Positions 1 to 7,503 of a stretch of DNA of 64,000 nucleotides are shown in pieces. The DNA is from Deltaproteobacteria bacterium. Lineage in GTDB: Bacteria > Desulfobacterota > Binatia > UBA1149 > JAJCZL01. Each line of letters begins with the position of its first letter. Position 1 is the stretch's first letter. The notes beneath the pieces were generated by a model. It saw nothing but the letters and a program-made list of their open reading frames with translations. It did no database searches and was not told where the DNA came from. Made by a program: the position numbers and the translations under genes. Location of the stretch: contig JAJCZL010000083.1 in assembly GCA_029262415.1 (NCBI GenBank), forward strand, positions 1 through 64,000, read 5' to 3'.

Positions 1-140
1 CCTGGGAAAACGACCCCTTCCTCGTCGGGGTAGTCGTTTTCAGCGCCGCAGTTTTTGATGCTCCAGTCCCGCAAGCTGGGCACGATCTCGGCTGCGTTGA
101 TGAAGTCGTACACGCACATCGTTTTTGTTGAATTGGTCAT
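1..140 (-). CDS. hypothetical protein, N-terminal part only
   Basis: The ATG follows a purine-rich ribosome site (GGAGAAGAGAG) and the frame is open for 46 codons to the window edge, so the 3' part is missing. The visible part holds two cysteines and an acidic stretch (DYPDEEG). No family recognised. It is the most distal visible gene of the left leftward operon. Confidence 0.6.
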   Translation of the reverse strand, partial: MTNSTKTMCVYDFINAAEIVPSLRDWSIKNCGAENDYPDEEGVVFP

Positions 141-171
141 CTCTCTTCTCCTTCTCTCTCTCGTGGGTAAA

Positions 172-501
172 TTAGCGACCCTGCGGTTCGGTAAATGCGT
201 CAGCGGTGAAGAAGTCGACCGGGAACAGATAGCCGTCGCAACTACCGCAGCCCTGTCCATGGTCCTCGTGGGTGAATCGTCCGCAGAGATCGCACCGTGA
301 TTGCTGTGACACCAAGTCGAAGATACCCACCTCATCGGTGTTGTCACAGGCAAGGCATTCGATGGTTGCCGATTCGTCGAAATCGCTTTCGCATATCGAC
401 GATCCCCGGTCAGAGTCGAGCACTGTGGTCCCGTTCGATACGACTCGAAAACGCTCGGTCTCACCACAATCGGGGCATCTCAGGTCTGCTTGATTGATCA
501 T
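172..501 (-). CDS. small zinc-ribbon protein
   Basis: 109 residues with four paired-cysteine motifs: CPDC near residue 9, CLAC near 49, CDLC near 71 and CGSC near 86, probably two zinc ribbons. The rest is acidic. The ATG is preceded by GAGAAG at good spacing. Proteins of this type in phage arms are usually uncharacterised; they may bind DNA or host proteins, but no function can be assigned. Separated by about 130 bp from the next gene upstream. Confidence 0.75.
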   Translation of the reverse strand: MINQADLRCPDCGETERFRVVSNGTTVLDSDRGSSICESDFDESATIECLACDNTDEVGIFDLVSQQSRCDLCGRFTHEDHGQGCGSCDGYLFPVDFFTADAFTEPQGR

Positions 502-628
502 CTTCTCCCTCTCTGGGCTCCATAGAGCCCTTCTAAGCGGCTTGCCTCATCCGGTGAGGGGGTAGCCAACCCTCTCACGACAGAGCCCGCTACAGGCCCT
601 GTTTCGGCGTTGTGGTGGGTAAATCAGA

Positions 629-883
629 CTACGTGCGAGCCTGAACCCTCTCGTACGTGTCGCCGCAACCCTCGCAGCGCAGCGTGAGGTTGTCGGCCTC
701 GAAAATGCTCACGTCGGTCTGGGTAGCTTCATCGACCGCGTGACCACTCAGGTCCAAGCCGCTGAAATGCGAGGACATGCCAGCGCATCGCAGCCTGCCG
801 CAGAAACAACGACCGTTGTCACCAAAGTACAGTCGATCTTCTCTCAGGACCGGGACCGGAAGCTTGATGTCGGTGTTTGTCAT
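629..883 (-). CDS. small Cys-rich hypothetical protein
   Basis: 84 residues. CFCGRLRC in the middle and CEGC near the C-terminus could bind one zinc. The start ATG has an AGGAGAAG ribosome site. Same style and orientation as the neighbouring zinc-ribbon gene, suggesting one early operon of small zinc proteins. Confidence 0.7.
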   Translation of the reverse strand: MTNTDIKLPVPVLREDRLYFGDNGRCFCGRLRCAGMSSHFSGLDLSGHAVDEATQTDVSIFEADNLTLRCEGCGDTYERVQART

Positions 884-997
884 GGTCTTCTCTCCTCTTC
901 TCTCGTGGATAAATTAGTGTGCCTGCGTGGATAAATCAGCGTGTGTTCGTACGAGATTTTTGCCCTTGAATTTTTTGGGCACCGATCCCGCCAGATC

Positions 998-1219
998 CTA
1001 ATTCGTACCGTCAGTTTTTTGACGTTTCGCGTTTCCGCGGCGAGCTCTCGCGTTTTTGCGAGACTCGAGGTTCGGGGGCATCGATTCGACCACGTCCCGA
1101 CGTGCCGGCACTAGCCCGCCTTTGGTGAGTCGCGACTCCGGTTCGATGCCTTGCCTTGCCATCGATTTCCGACGTCGTGGCGGGACCGTGTCGCGTTTTT
1201 GCAAGGCACTGAGACTCAT
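998..1219 (-). CDS. small basic hypothetical protein
   Basis: 73 residues, strongly basic with repeated Arg/Lys clusters (RRRK, RKNARARRGNAKRQK), which suggests nucleic-acid binding. The start is chosen because its ATG overlaps the TGA of the preceding 36-residue ORF as ATGA, the coupling used throughout this genome. No family recognised. Confidence 0.5.
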   Translation of the reverse strand: MSLSALQKRDTVPPRRRKSMARQGIEPESRLTKGGLVPARRDVVESMPPNLESRKNARARRGNAKRQKTDGTN

Positions 1220-1326
1220 AGCATCGCCCGCAAGATCGACACCGCATACACGGCGAGAAGCGGTCCTAGATAGGTGCCCGACTCTGCCCAGATTGCTCGG
1301 ATGATTGCCGTTGTTTTGTGCTTCAT
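1216..1326 (-). CDS. 36-aa putative membrane peptide
   Basis: Very short ORF with a good ribosome site (GAGAGGAAAG) before its ATG. The N-terminus is basic (MKHKTT) and the C-terminal half is hydrophobic (YLGPLLAVYAVSILRAML), consistent with one short membrane helix. It is coupled by ATGA to the downstream basic protein. Size and lack of homology keep this tentative. Confidence 0.45.
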   Translation of the reverse strand: MKHKTTAIIRAIWAESGTYLGPLLAVYAVSILRAML

Positions 1327-1376
1327 TTTTCTTTCCTCTCACGTCCTAGGGACGTCCCTGTGGTGTTTTTTGACTG

Positions 1377-2201
1377 CTAGGCGGCCATGGCGTAGGCGGG
1401 GTGCTTCTTTGCACCTGCACCGTGGGGGGGGATGAAGATTGAACGGCGGGAATCGTTTTCTCGCGTCCCATCGCACAACCCGCAATCCTCGCAAGTGGTT
1501 TTCCTTCCGCCTTCAGCGCTGGCGGGGCATAGGCTTTCCCATGGCAAACGAGACTCAATCGGTCCTACTCGGAAGGATCGCCGGCCTACATCTCTTGCCT
1601 GTATAGCGTCCTCGACCGTATCGGCCGACATCATGGAAATTGCCTTGTAAGCGCCTTTAGGATCGTTGTGCGAATAGCCTGTAGACAGCCGAGCGCTCGC
1701 CTTGATTGTGAGCAAAAGCGCAGCATCGACGCTCGCTGGGTCACCATAGGAACCGAAGCGAAAGCCTAGGGAAAAGCGATCGACCAACCATGCCAACTCT
1801 GCGACCGTGATCACAGGCAAGGTGCCCCGCTTGTAAGCTTCCCACAACCCCTGTGGTGCCCTTCCTACTTGCACGTAACAAGAAGCACCACGCAATGGAC
1901 ATTTCCCGCAGATTGAAACGTCTGCACCGCTTGCAAGGGCATCGAGGGGAGAGACATCCGCGCGAAGGAAATATGATTGTACCATTGCCCCAGTTTTCCC
2001 GTTCGCTGATTCCACGTTTGATGCAATCGCGGTTTTGATTGCAGCCGCAATCATTACTATCGGCTTGCCATCGAGTCTCGACGGACCTTCCCAGACAACG
2101 AACGAATTCGCTTTTAATCCGCCCTTCGAACCAAAGACGATGTTCGCACGATCTACCCCGAATGATTCGAGAAAACCCCTTCGCGCTTGTTTGTTGCTCA
2201 T
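1377..2201 (-). CDS. conserved-looking phage protein with Cys cluster
   Basis: 274 residues, the largest gene of the left leftward cluster. A cysteine cluster near residues 95-110 (CGKCPLRGASCY) and a second near 240 (CEDCGLC) could hold metal. The sequence FRFGSYGDPASVDAALL is well ordered and looks like a globular core. Strong ribosome site (AAGGAG). It resembles conserved phage proteins of unknown function, but I cannot name a family with certainty. Confidence 0.75.
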   Translation of the reverse strand: MSNKQARRGFLESFGVDRANIVFGSKGGLKANSFVVWEGPSRLDGKPIVMIAAAIKTAIASNVESANGKTGAMVQSYFLRADVSPLDALASGADVSICGKCPLRGASCYVQVGRAPQGLWEAYKRGTLPVITVAELAWLVDRFSLGFRFGSYGDPASVDAALLLTIKASARLSTGYSHNDPKGAYKAISMMSADTVEDAIQARDVGRRSFRVGPIESRLPWESLCPASAEGGRKTTCEDCGLCDGTRENDSRRSIFIPPHGAGAKKHPAYAMAA

Positions 2202-2219
2202 CTCCTTCTCTCTCTCTTG

Positions 2220-2459
2220 TTACTGGTTCAGGCAGTCGCCAAGATTCGTTCGCGTATTCCATCGGATCTCTTTTGCCCATTCGCGAGCATCATAAATGCT
2301 TTCAAAATGTCCCAATACATCACCGTCGACGAGTATGTCCCCCCTTGGGTTCGCAACGAGTACAAACGATCCACTGAACCTCGATCCATCCGAATTCCAG
2401 ATAGGACGAATGGTTGCTGTCCGATCGAAGGGTAGTTTCGGGAATAGGGTATTTGCCAT
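2220..2459 (-). CDS. hypothetical protein
   Basis: 79 residues, no cysteine motif except one C-terminal Cys; mixed alpha/beta character with VLVANPRGDILVDGD. The ATG is preceded by a GAGAGAGAG tract serving as ribosome site. It ends 18 bp before the downstream gene in the same leftward operon. No function assigned. Confidence 0.65.
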   Translation of the reverse strand: MANTLFPKLPFDRTATIRPIWNSDGSRFSGSFVLVANPRGDILVDGDVLGHFESIYDAREWAKEIRWNTRTNLGDCLNQ

Positions 2460-2492
2460 TCTCTCTCTCTCTCTCTCTTGGTGATTCGCAGA

Positions 2493-2699
2493 TTAGCGAA
2501 TCAGTCCCCAACCATCGGTCTCGCCGTTACAGGCCACTTCCCACCCAGTCCCTACCGCGCACGCAAAGGCATGGCTCGCGAATTGCTCCTCGGTCGAGAA
2601 AAATCCACAAATACTCATGATGTCCCGACAAAGGTTCCGCTCTTCATTCTGCAATTTCGCCAAAATCTGGAACCACATTTCTTTCTCAGTCGTCGTCAT
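2493..2699 (-). CDS. hypothetical protein, first gene of left operon
   Basis: 68 residues. An in-frame ATG 33 bases upstream is rejected because this one has the ribosome site (GAGAGAAG). N-terminal helix (TTTEKEMWFQILAKLQNEE) followed by a segment with several cysteines. It is the promoter-proximal gene of the leftward cluster and lies just downstream of a TTGACT promoter-like site. Confidence 0.6.
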   Translation of the reverse strand: MTTTEKEMWFQILAKLQNEERNLCRDIMSICGFFSTEEQFASHAFACAVGTGWEVACNGETDGWGLIR

Positions 2700-2749
2700 C
2701 TTCTCTCTCTCCTCTGTCTCTCCGTCCCGCAACCACTGCGAGACACCTT

Positions 2750-2779
2750 CTTTCTGCCTGCACCAACATCCGAAGTCAA
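2750..2779 (-). promoter_or_regulatory. putative leftward promoter (site E)
   Basis: On the minus strand GACTTGACT (-35 TTGACT), an exact 18-nt spacer, then a weak AGAAAG -10. The -35 and spacing match six other sites in the window. It lies about 50 bp upstream of the first gene of the left operon. Confidence 0.4.
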
Positions 2780-3871
2780 GTCATTTGTGAACAGAAAGAC
2801 CAACCCGAAGACTCGAATCAGAGTTTAGACACCGTCTAAGCTAGGTCATCGATGGAGTTGTGGTGCCATCCCCACCGGCATGAGACCAACTGGTCAATTT
2901 AGGCCACTTGTGTTTTGCAAGTGGCAATAATGCGAGAGCTCGTAAGCATTCCCGCCTACCGTCTTGCAGAATTGCAAGGGTGCTAAGTTTTGTTTGCGCC
3001 GGCCATATCCCACGCCATTGCAGGGATATCGGGAGACTTCGCAGTCTCGGAGCGTCTCGCAACTGACGGAGCGAGACAGACACCCCGAAACAGGTGCGAA
3101 CCAAACGTCGCACCAAGGCATTGTTGCAAGGAGCGTCATTCTAGTGACACCGACCCTAGGAGCTCGAACCTGGCCTTCTAGGCGATCGAGCTGCTCAACC
3201 CTGGCAACCCCTTATCTATTTGCCGGCGGTGGATCTCGAGCGCCCACGGGTGCCTTCTCGTTGACGTTTGAGGCACCTCGACCCTGGCCGCGGACCCCTC
3301 GGGACCCCCCCCCGGTACCCTCTCGAGCCGGCGCGATTCCGACGTCCCCATCCCATCGGGCGGGGAGATATTTTCCGGGGATATTCTGAAGTAGCTTATA
3401 CCTAGCCTAGAGAAAATCTGGCGGGGGGGCGGATTTTCAGAGCGGACGGTTGCGGGGGCGGTAGCAGCCGCGGGGCCTGGACCGGGGGTGGGAGTGTGCG
3501 TGGCAGTGTTGGGCCCGCGGGGGTTCTCTATTTAACCAAAGGGCGGCAGTTGTGAGCCCTGGCGCGGTAGAGGAGCCGCATAGAAGAGCTACTGAGAGAA
3601 GTAGAGAGAAGCTCAGATACTCTAACTAGGGGAGGGACTCAGGAGCGGGAGGACTGTTCGTTCGCTCGCTAACCCGCTCACTCACTGGGGATTGATAAGG
3701 GGCTAGGAAAATGGCGTGTCAAGCGGAGAAATTTCAAATCTTTGAATAAGCCTTTGTGGGTATAGAGATATTTATTTTCTAAACCAGTGTTTCTGCTCGT
3801 CGGAAAACGGCTGATTTTAGTAAACGATCGGTCAGACTCGCGGTACGAATTGGGGGTCTTGGGGCTATGAC
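2780..3871. other. non-coding divergent control region
   Basis: About 1.1 kb with no believable gene between the leftward (2699) and rightward (3931) operons. Open frames here lack ribosome sites and protein-like composition. Composition is uneven: a G/C-rich block with C- or G-runs around 3290-3490 and an AT-rich patch around 3735-3800. Promoter-like sites lie at its left end and near its right end. It may hold operators, an untranslated leader or a replication origin; none can be proved from sequence. Confidence 0.6.
3693..3722 (-). promoter_or_regulatory. putative leftward promoter (site G)
   Basis: Minus-strand GCTTGACA (-35), 18-nt spacer, TTATCA (-10). It points into the non-coding region, so it would make a long leader or a small RNA before the left operon. 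Confidence 0.35.
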
Positions 3872-3901
3872 TTGACGGTCGAGTAGGGGGTGGGGTATGG
3901 A
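3872..3901 (+). promoter_or_regulatory. putative rightward promoter (site F)
   Basis: GACTTGACG (-35), 18-nt spacer, TATGGA (-10). The predicted start of transcription near 3907 leaves a short leader carrying the GAGAGGAGAG ribosome site of the downstream regulator gene. Confidence 0.5.
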
Positions 3902-3930
3902 GGCGCACACTGTTGAGAGGAGAGAATGAG

Positions 3931-4710
3931 ATGGGGAGAAGGGCAATCGAGTTGAGTGATAAGCAGCGTGCCCGGGTAGCGGAGCTGCTGGTCGAGGGTA
4001 GGCCTAATCGGGAGATTGCCGCAGTGATTGGTTGCTGTGGTGGCAATGGTCAACCGCAGAAGGTCTGCGATCGTGAGGGGCTTGGAGAACTCTACCGCGC
4101 ACGTACTTCGGCACAGGTGAGTCGGTCGGTGGCGCGTCTGCGAGGGGCGGACATCATGCGGATGTCTCTCGAGGGCAAGACCCTGGCGGAGATCGGTGAC
4201 GAGGTCGGGGTGACCCGAGAGAGAGTTAGACAGATTCTAGATCGGGGTGGATGTGCTCCTGTGAGGAAGAAGAAGCGTTCTGTGAGGCTTGCGGAGAAGA
4301 AGGCGCAGCGGGGGGCGGCTCAGATGGCTGCGTGGCGCACGAGCCCCCGTGGGGCTCTCTACGGGGAGTTTGCGAGAGAGTTGAGGCTCAGGGGGTACGA
4401 TGTGCGCTTCGAGCAGGTCAGGTGCTCGAACGGTATGCCATCGTCGGTGCGCGTCTACGTGAACGGCGTGCGTGCGAGGCTACGGGTGTGCATGGAAAAG
4501 GGACTCGCGCGTAGTGGGGGCAAGCAGAAATACCTGCATGTGCCCGTCAACCTGAAGGACGTGGTCTACCTGGTGGTGCTCAAGACGGGGTACAGGTACG
4601 CCTACTGGTCGGATGATCTGTTGGTGACCTCTCTGTACTTTCGCGAGGGCGGCGAAGCGATACATGAGGCTCGCGAGTCGTGGGTTGGGCCCCCTTTGGG
4701 GGCGAATTGA
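3931..4710 (+). CDS. DNA-binding regulator with sigma-70 region-4-like HTH
   Basis: 259 residues. Residues about 8-35 (LSDKQRARVAELLVEG.. REIAAVIGC) form a first helix-turn-helix. Residues about 83-103 (GKTLAEIGDEVGVTRERVRQIL) match the region-4 HTH of sigma-70 factors, which contacts -35 boxes. A basic linker (VRKKKRSVR) follows, then a C-terminal domain without a recognised family. No sigma region 2 is present, so it is more likely a phage transcription regulator than a full sigma factor. The ATG is chosen over an upstream TTG because of the AGGAG ribosome site. It is the first gene after promoter-like site F. Confidence 0.75.
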   Translation: MGRRAIELSDKQRARVAELLVEGRPNREIAAVIGCCGGNGQPQKVCDREGLGELYRARTSAQVSRSVARLRGADIMRMSLEGKTLAEIGDEVGVTRERVRQILDRGGCAPVRKKKRSVRLAEKKAQRGAAQMAAWRTSPRGALYGEFARELRLRGYDVRFEQVRCSNGMPSSVRVYVNGVRARLRVCMEKGLARSGGKQKYLHVPVNLKDVVYLVVLKTGYRYAYWSDDLLVTSLYFREGGEAIHEARESWVGPPLGAN

Positions 4711-4728
4711 GCAGTTGAGGGGGCAGAT

Positions 4729-4974
4729 ATGGACGAACTAGAGTTGATCGAAGAGCACGACGAGTGGGCCTCGGCTGTGGTGGCGGCGCTCGACGAGGTG
4801 CGGGGCACTGGGGGTAAGGTCGTGGTGCACGCGGAGTCGTGTCAGACCTGGGACGAGTACGGCGGAGGTCTCGAGTGCGTGTGCACCCCCCTGGAGCTCG
4901 ACCCCGAGGAGATCGTCAGCAGGGATCAGGTCGAGGCAATGCTGGGGCGCGGTCAGGCGCGGTTGCTGCAGTAG
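4729..4974 (+). CDS. small acidic hypothetical protein
   Basis: 81 residues, strongly acidic (DELELIEEHDEW), with Cys residues at CQTW and ECVC. GAGGGGG upstream is the ribosome site. It follows the regulator by 18 bp in the same short rightward operon and ends five bases before a convergent leftward gene. Confidence 0.65.
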   Translation: MDELELIEEHDEWASAVVAALDEVRGTGGKVVVHAESCQTWDEYGGGLECVCTPLELDPEEIVSRDQVEAMLGRGQARLLQ

Positions 4975-4978
4975 GACC

Positions 4979-5188
4979 CTACCCGACCTTGCGCCACCCC
5001 TCGTAGGACCAGAAGTCGACCTCCCGACCGTCGACTATGCACTTCCAGACAGGCACTTCGTCCTCACCGGTGAAGAACTCATCCACGTCCCTAAGTTCGC
5101 CAACGTGCACCTGACCATCGCTGCACAGCAACTCGATCGGCCCACCTTCGCGCCACCCTGGGGTATCGTCTCGCCATTCAGTCGTCAT
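4979..5188 (-). CDS. hypothetical protein
   Basis: 69 residues starting MTTEWRDD. It contains beta-rich sequence typical of a small SH3-like or ribbon fold (IELLCSDGQVHVGELRDVDEF, WKCIVDGREVDFWSYEGW), but no family is certain. The ATG, preceded by GGGTGAGAAAG, overlaps the end of the 24-residue ORF upstream by 11 bases. Last gene of the leftward operon. Confidence 0.6.
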   Translation of the reverse strand: MTTEWRDDTPGWREGGPIELLCSDGQVHVGELRDVDEFFTGEDEVPVWKCIVDGREVDFWSYEGWRKVG

Positions 5189-5252
5189 CTTTCTCACCCT
5201 CGCGATACTCGACGATGCTGCAGGTCAGGATGATGTCGACGTAGTTTCCCAT
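5178..5252 (-). CDS. 24-aa peptide ORF with strong ribosome site
   Basis: MGNYVDIILTCSIVEYREGE followed by KDDD. The ribosome site (GAGAGGAG) is among the best in the operon, and the ORF overlaps the genes on both sides. It has a hydrophobic centre and an acidic tail. It may be a real micropeptide or a leader that couples translation of the downstream gene. Confidence 0.4.
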   Translation of the reverse strand: MGNYVDIILTCSIVEYREGEKDDD

Positions 5253-5461
5253 GGGTTCTCCTCTCTCTCTGGGGGCGACGGCATCGTCCCCTTGTTGGCT
5301 CCACCGGTGCGCAGCCATGCCCTCTGGTACTCCCGCAGGCGCATCTTCCACTGGTTCTTCATCTGGCAGGAGTTGCACCGCGGCGGATCCTTCTTTGACA
5401 TGCACGACCTGCCGCAGTCGTTGCATGGTCGAAGTTGCCGCTGAATGGAGGTGGGGAGCAT
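5225..5461 (-). CDS. small zinc-finger-like protein
   Basis: 78 residues. CNDCGRSC followed by CNSC within residues 13-33 gives a four-cysteine zinc site; a basic helix (KNQWKMRLREYQRAW) follows. The start overlaps the preceding stop as TGATG. Likely nucleic-acid or protein binding; function unknown. Confidence 0.6.
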   Translation of the reverse strand: MLPTSIQRQLRPCNDCGRSCMSKKDPPRCNSCQMKNQWKMRLREYQRAWLRTGGANKGTMPSPPEREENPWETTSTSS

Positions 5462-5817
5462 CAGTGCACTAGCTGGCTCTGAACCGGACCTTCGTCGGGC
5501 CCGAGATCTTGACACTGAGCTATCCAGTCCTCGAAGATCAGGATGTCGACGTCTTCGGCGAAGTCTTCGGGCCCCCGGGCAAGCAACTCGATAGTGCATG
5601 CTGCGATCATGCAGAGCAGTCCGGGCGCGTGGTTGCGGGTGACGTTGAAAGGGTAGGCTAGGGCGTCTTGGACGGAAGCCCTGGTGAGGCAGTCGCGGAA
5701 TCCCTCAGGGGGGCAGGTTGGGGGCCCGACCAATACCCAGACCTCAGTCCCCGCGGGGGCGGATAGGGTATAGTCTGGATGCTCAACCATTCGAGCCTTC
5801 TGCCACTTGGGGCTCAT
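5461..5817 (-). CDS. hypothetical protein
   Basis: 118 residues. The start is set at the ATG that overlaps the upstream TGA (ATGA); longer starts would run far into the neighbour. Sequence looks globular with a hydrophobic helix (APGLLCMIAACTIELLA) and an acidic C-terminal third (EDFAEDVDILIFEDW). No family recognised. Confidence 0.6.
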   Translation of the reverse strand: MSPKWQKARMVEHPDYTLSAPAGTEVWVLVGPPTCPPEGFRDCLTRASVQDALAYPFNVTRNHAPGLLCMIAACTIELLARGPEDFAEDVDILIFEDWIAQCQDLGPDEGPVQSQLVH

Positions 5818-6065
5818 CGCCGAACCCATCGGTAGAGGCTCACCCACCAAAAGCGCGGAGGGGCCCGCGTTGGAGGCGGAGGAGGGCCGTCGTTCAGCCA
5901 TGCCCGACAGCCGTCGGGGCAACACCCTAGGTGACACCCTAACTCCCAGTGCGGGTACTCGTGTCCGCAGTATTCACACTGCGCTGGGGGGCATGAGGTG
6001 ACTAAGGTTCCCGAGAACTCCCCGTGGTAGTAGGGGGCGACCCTCGCTGGCTCTGAATCGCTCAT
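5814..6065 (-). CDS. small Cys/His-rich protein with proline linker
   Basis: 83 residues. CEYCGHEYPHWELGCHLGCC suggests a zinc finger. A proline run (PPPPPTRAPPR) precedes an aromatic C-terminus. Coupled on both sides by ATGA overlaps. Confidence 0.6.
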   Translation of the reverse strand: MSDSEPARVAPYYHGEFSGTLVTSCPPAQCEYCGHEYPHWELGCHLGCCPDGCRAWLNDGPPPPPTRAPPRFWWVSLYRWVRR

Positions 6066-6271
6066 TCGGGCTTTTCCTTTTCCTTCGCATGGTCGCTGCG
6101 GGCTTTAGCCGCGAGTTGCTCGAGTTGGTCAGCGAGAGCTTCAACGCCATGTCCGCTGGCAGTCCCGCCCCACTTCGTTCCACCTGGGAAGGTGGTGGTA
6201 GAGCCGTCGAGGTTAATCCGCCCTGTGTCTCCGATCTCGACCCACAACTCGATGCTCCAGTCGCCGATCAT
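6062..6271 (-). CDS. hypothetical protein with C-terminal helix
   Basis: 69 residues: a beta-rich N-terminal half (DWSIELWVEIGDTGRINLDG) and a charged C-terminal helix (EALADQLEQLAAKARSDHAK). Linked to both neighbours by ATGA overlaps. No family recognised. Confidence 0.6.
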   Translation of the reverse strand: MIGDWSIELWVEIGDTGRINLDGSTTTFPGGTKWGGTASGHGVEALADQLEQLAAKARSDHAKEKEKPE

Positions 6272-6795
6272 GGTTCCATGTCTCTCGGTGGGTCGTGAGG
6301 GTTGGGGCGAGCCCCCTGGGGGTCAGCATGCAGTTTCAACATCGAGTCCATGGCCCGCCGCTCGACCTCCAGGCTCGCCTCCAGCTCCTCAACCCGGGCC
6401 GTGGCCTTGCGCCACGCCTTACCCAACAACCGGCCCAACTCCGTCTCTGCAAGTTGCTCGACAGCCTTGTCGAGGTCGGGTCGCGGGATGGTGGTGTGAG
6501 TCGCTTTGGCCGCGAGCCGGCCTTCCAACTCGGCGCAGTGTTTCTCTAGCTTGCTCACCCGCTCAGTGAGGAGCGAAAGCATGCGTTCGTCGATCTGCGC
6601 ATCCACCATGCGCATCACATCCTCTCGTGACGCAGTGAGAATCTCAGGCTTCGCTGGTGGGTATGCGCATTCCTTGCCGGAACCACTCGGCCACACGCGA
6701 CCAGCGCAGCACCCGAACAAGGTGCATACCCTGAGCGGTGTGCCCAGAAAGAACATTTCGTTGTGCCCGCATTTCACGCAGGTACGCTTGCTCAT
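6268..6795 (-). CDS. zinc-ribbon plus coiled-coil protein
   Basis: 175 residues. The N-terminus has CVKC and a CTLFGCC pair, a likely zinc ribbon. Residues about 60-160 are a long charged helix with heptads (ERMLSLLTERVSKLEKHCAE, RVEELEASLEVERRAMDS), so a coiled coil. Similar zinc plus coiled-coil architecture recurs in the right arm (57.9-59.6 kb). The ribosome site GAGAGGAGAG precedes the ATG. Confidence 0.65.
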   Translation of the reverse strand: MSKRTCVKCGHNEMFFLGTPLRVCTLFGCCAGRVWPSGSGKECAYPPAKPEILTASREDVMRMVDAQIDERMLSLLTERVSKLEKHCAELEGRLAAKATHTTIPRPDLDKAVEQLAETELGRLLGKAWRKATARVEELEASLEVERRAMDSMLKLHADPQGARPNPHDPPRDMEP

Positions 6796-6827
6796 CCCCT
6801 ATCTCTCCTCTTCTCGATTGGTCCGCG

Positions 6828-7265
6828 TCATGCCGCGGCGCTTCGGTTCTCTCGGCGTCGCATGTCCCGACGTCCGGTGATGTAGTGGGTCGGCGGCGAC
6901 ACGGTGGGTGACGCAGCAGCCCCTGAGGGCATCACTCTTACTTGCGCGAGGGCTGCGGGGTCTGCTCGGATTGCCGCTTCGAACTGGTCGACGTCTTCAA
7001 TCTCGAAATGCTCACATGCCCGAGTGAACGACAGCGGGTGCGCGTGGTCGCCCCTCTCTGCGAAGAACTGACTCGCGGCTTCCTTGTGCCTCAGGTTGAC
7101 CCGCTCCTCGGATGGGTCGACTCGACTCCCCGGCACGTAGGCGAGCTCGCTCGCGGCTAGGACCAGGTTCTGAGCGATGAGTCGATCGATCCCGGTGTTA
7201 CTCGATTCGGGGCGATTCAGAAATGAGAAGCCGAGTCGGTTGCTGTTCCTGGCATAGGTGATCAC
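6828..7265 (-). CDS. hypothetical protein
   Basis: 145 residues starting at a GTG that overlaps the upstream TGA as GTGA. An ATG further up would run into the upstream gene. The middle (ACEHFEIEDVDQFEAAIRAD) is helical and the last 30 residues are basic (RRDMRRRENR). No family recognised. Confidence 0.6.
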   Translation of the reverse strand: MITYARNSNRLGFSFLNRPESSNTGIDRLIAQNLVLAASELAYVPGSRVDPSEERVNLRHKEAASQFFAERGDHAHPLSFTRACEHFEIEDVDQFEAAIRADPAALAQVRVMPSGAAASPTVSPPTHYITGRRDMRRRENRSAAA

Positions 7266-7414
7266 TGGTCGTCTCCGTCTTTGTCGCCAGCGGCCCATAC
7301 TGCGAGTGCTGCAACGAGGAACAGCATGCCCGCCAGTGCCGTGGTGTGCACCTTGTCGAAGGGCATCTGGCAGCCGGGGACGATGATCAGGGCGATGGGG
7401 AGTAGGTGGGTCAT
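7262..7414 (-). CDS. 50-aa membrane peptide
   Basis: MTHLLPIALIIVPGC at the N-terminus resembles a short signal/lipobox, and a second hydrophobic helix (LAGMLFLVAALAVWAAG) is followed by an acidic tail. AGAGAGAGGAAG is the ribosome site. It may be an inner-membrane protein; role unknown. Confidence 0.55.
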   Translation of the reverse strand: MTHLLPIALIIVPGCQMPFDKVHTTALAGMLFLVAALAVWAAGDKDGDDQ

Positions 7415-7473
7415 TCTCTTCCTCTCTCTTTGGTCCAGGTGCGTAGCACGGGTTGCGTTAACGAAACAAGTAC

Positions 7474-7503
7474 TTGACATCCCCCGAGTTGCGAAAGTAG
7501 AGA
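7474..7503 (+). promoter_or_regulatory. putative rightward promoter (site A), palindromic -35
   Basis: TTGACA, 18-nt spacer, TAGAGA. The -35 lies in the 10-bp palindrome CAAGTACTTG (7467-7476), so the minus strand also gets a -35-like TTG facing the 50-aa gene. Rightward transcription would run only into the non-coding element with the GGCAGT cluster. Confidence 0.45.

Noticed and set aside
3135-3215. tRNA-like sequence on the minus strand (GGTTCGAG element)
   Set aside because: The T-stem does not pair and no matching acceptor stem could be made.
2964-3389. 141-codon frame in the non-coding region
   Set aside because: No ribosome site, low-complexity Arg/Pro/Ser sequence, crosses G/C runs.
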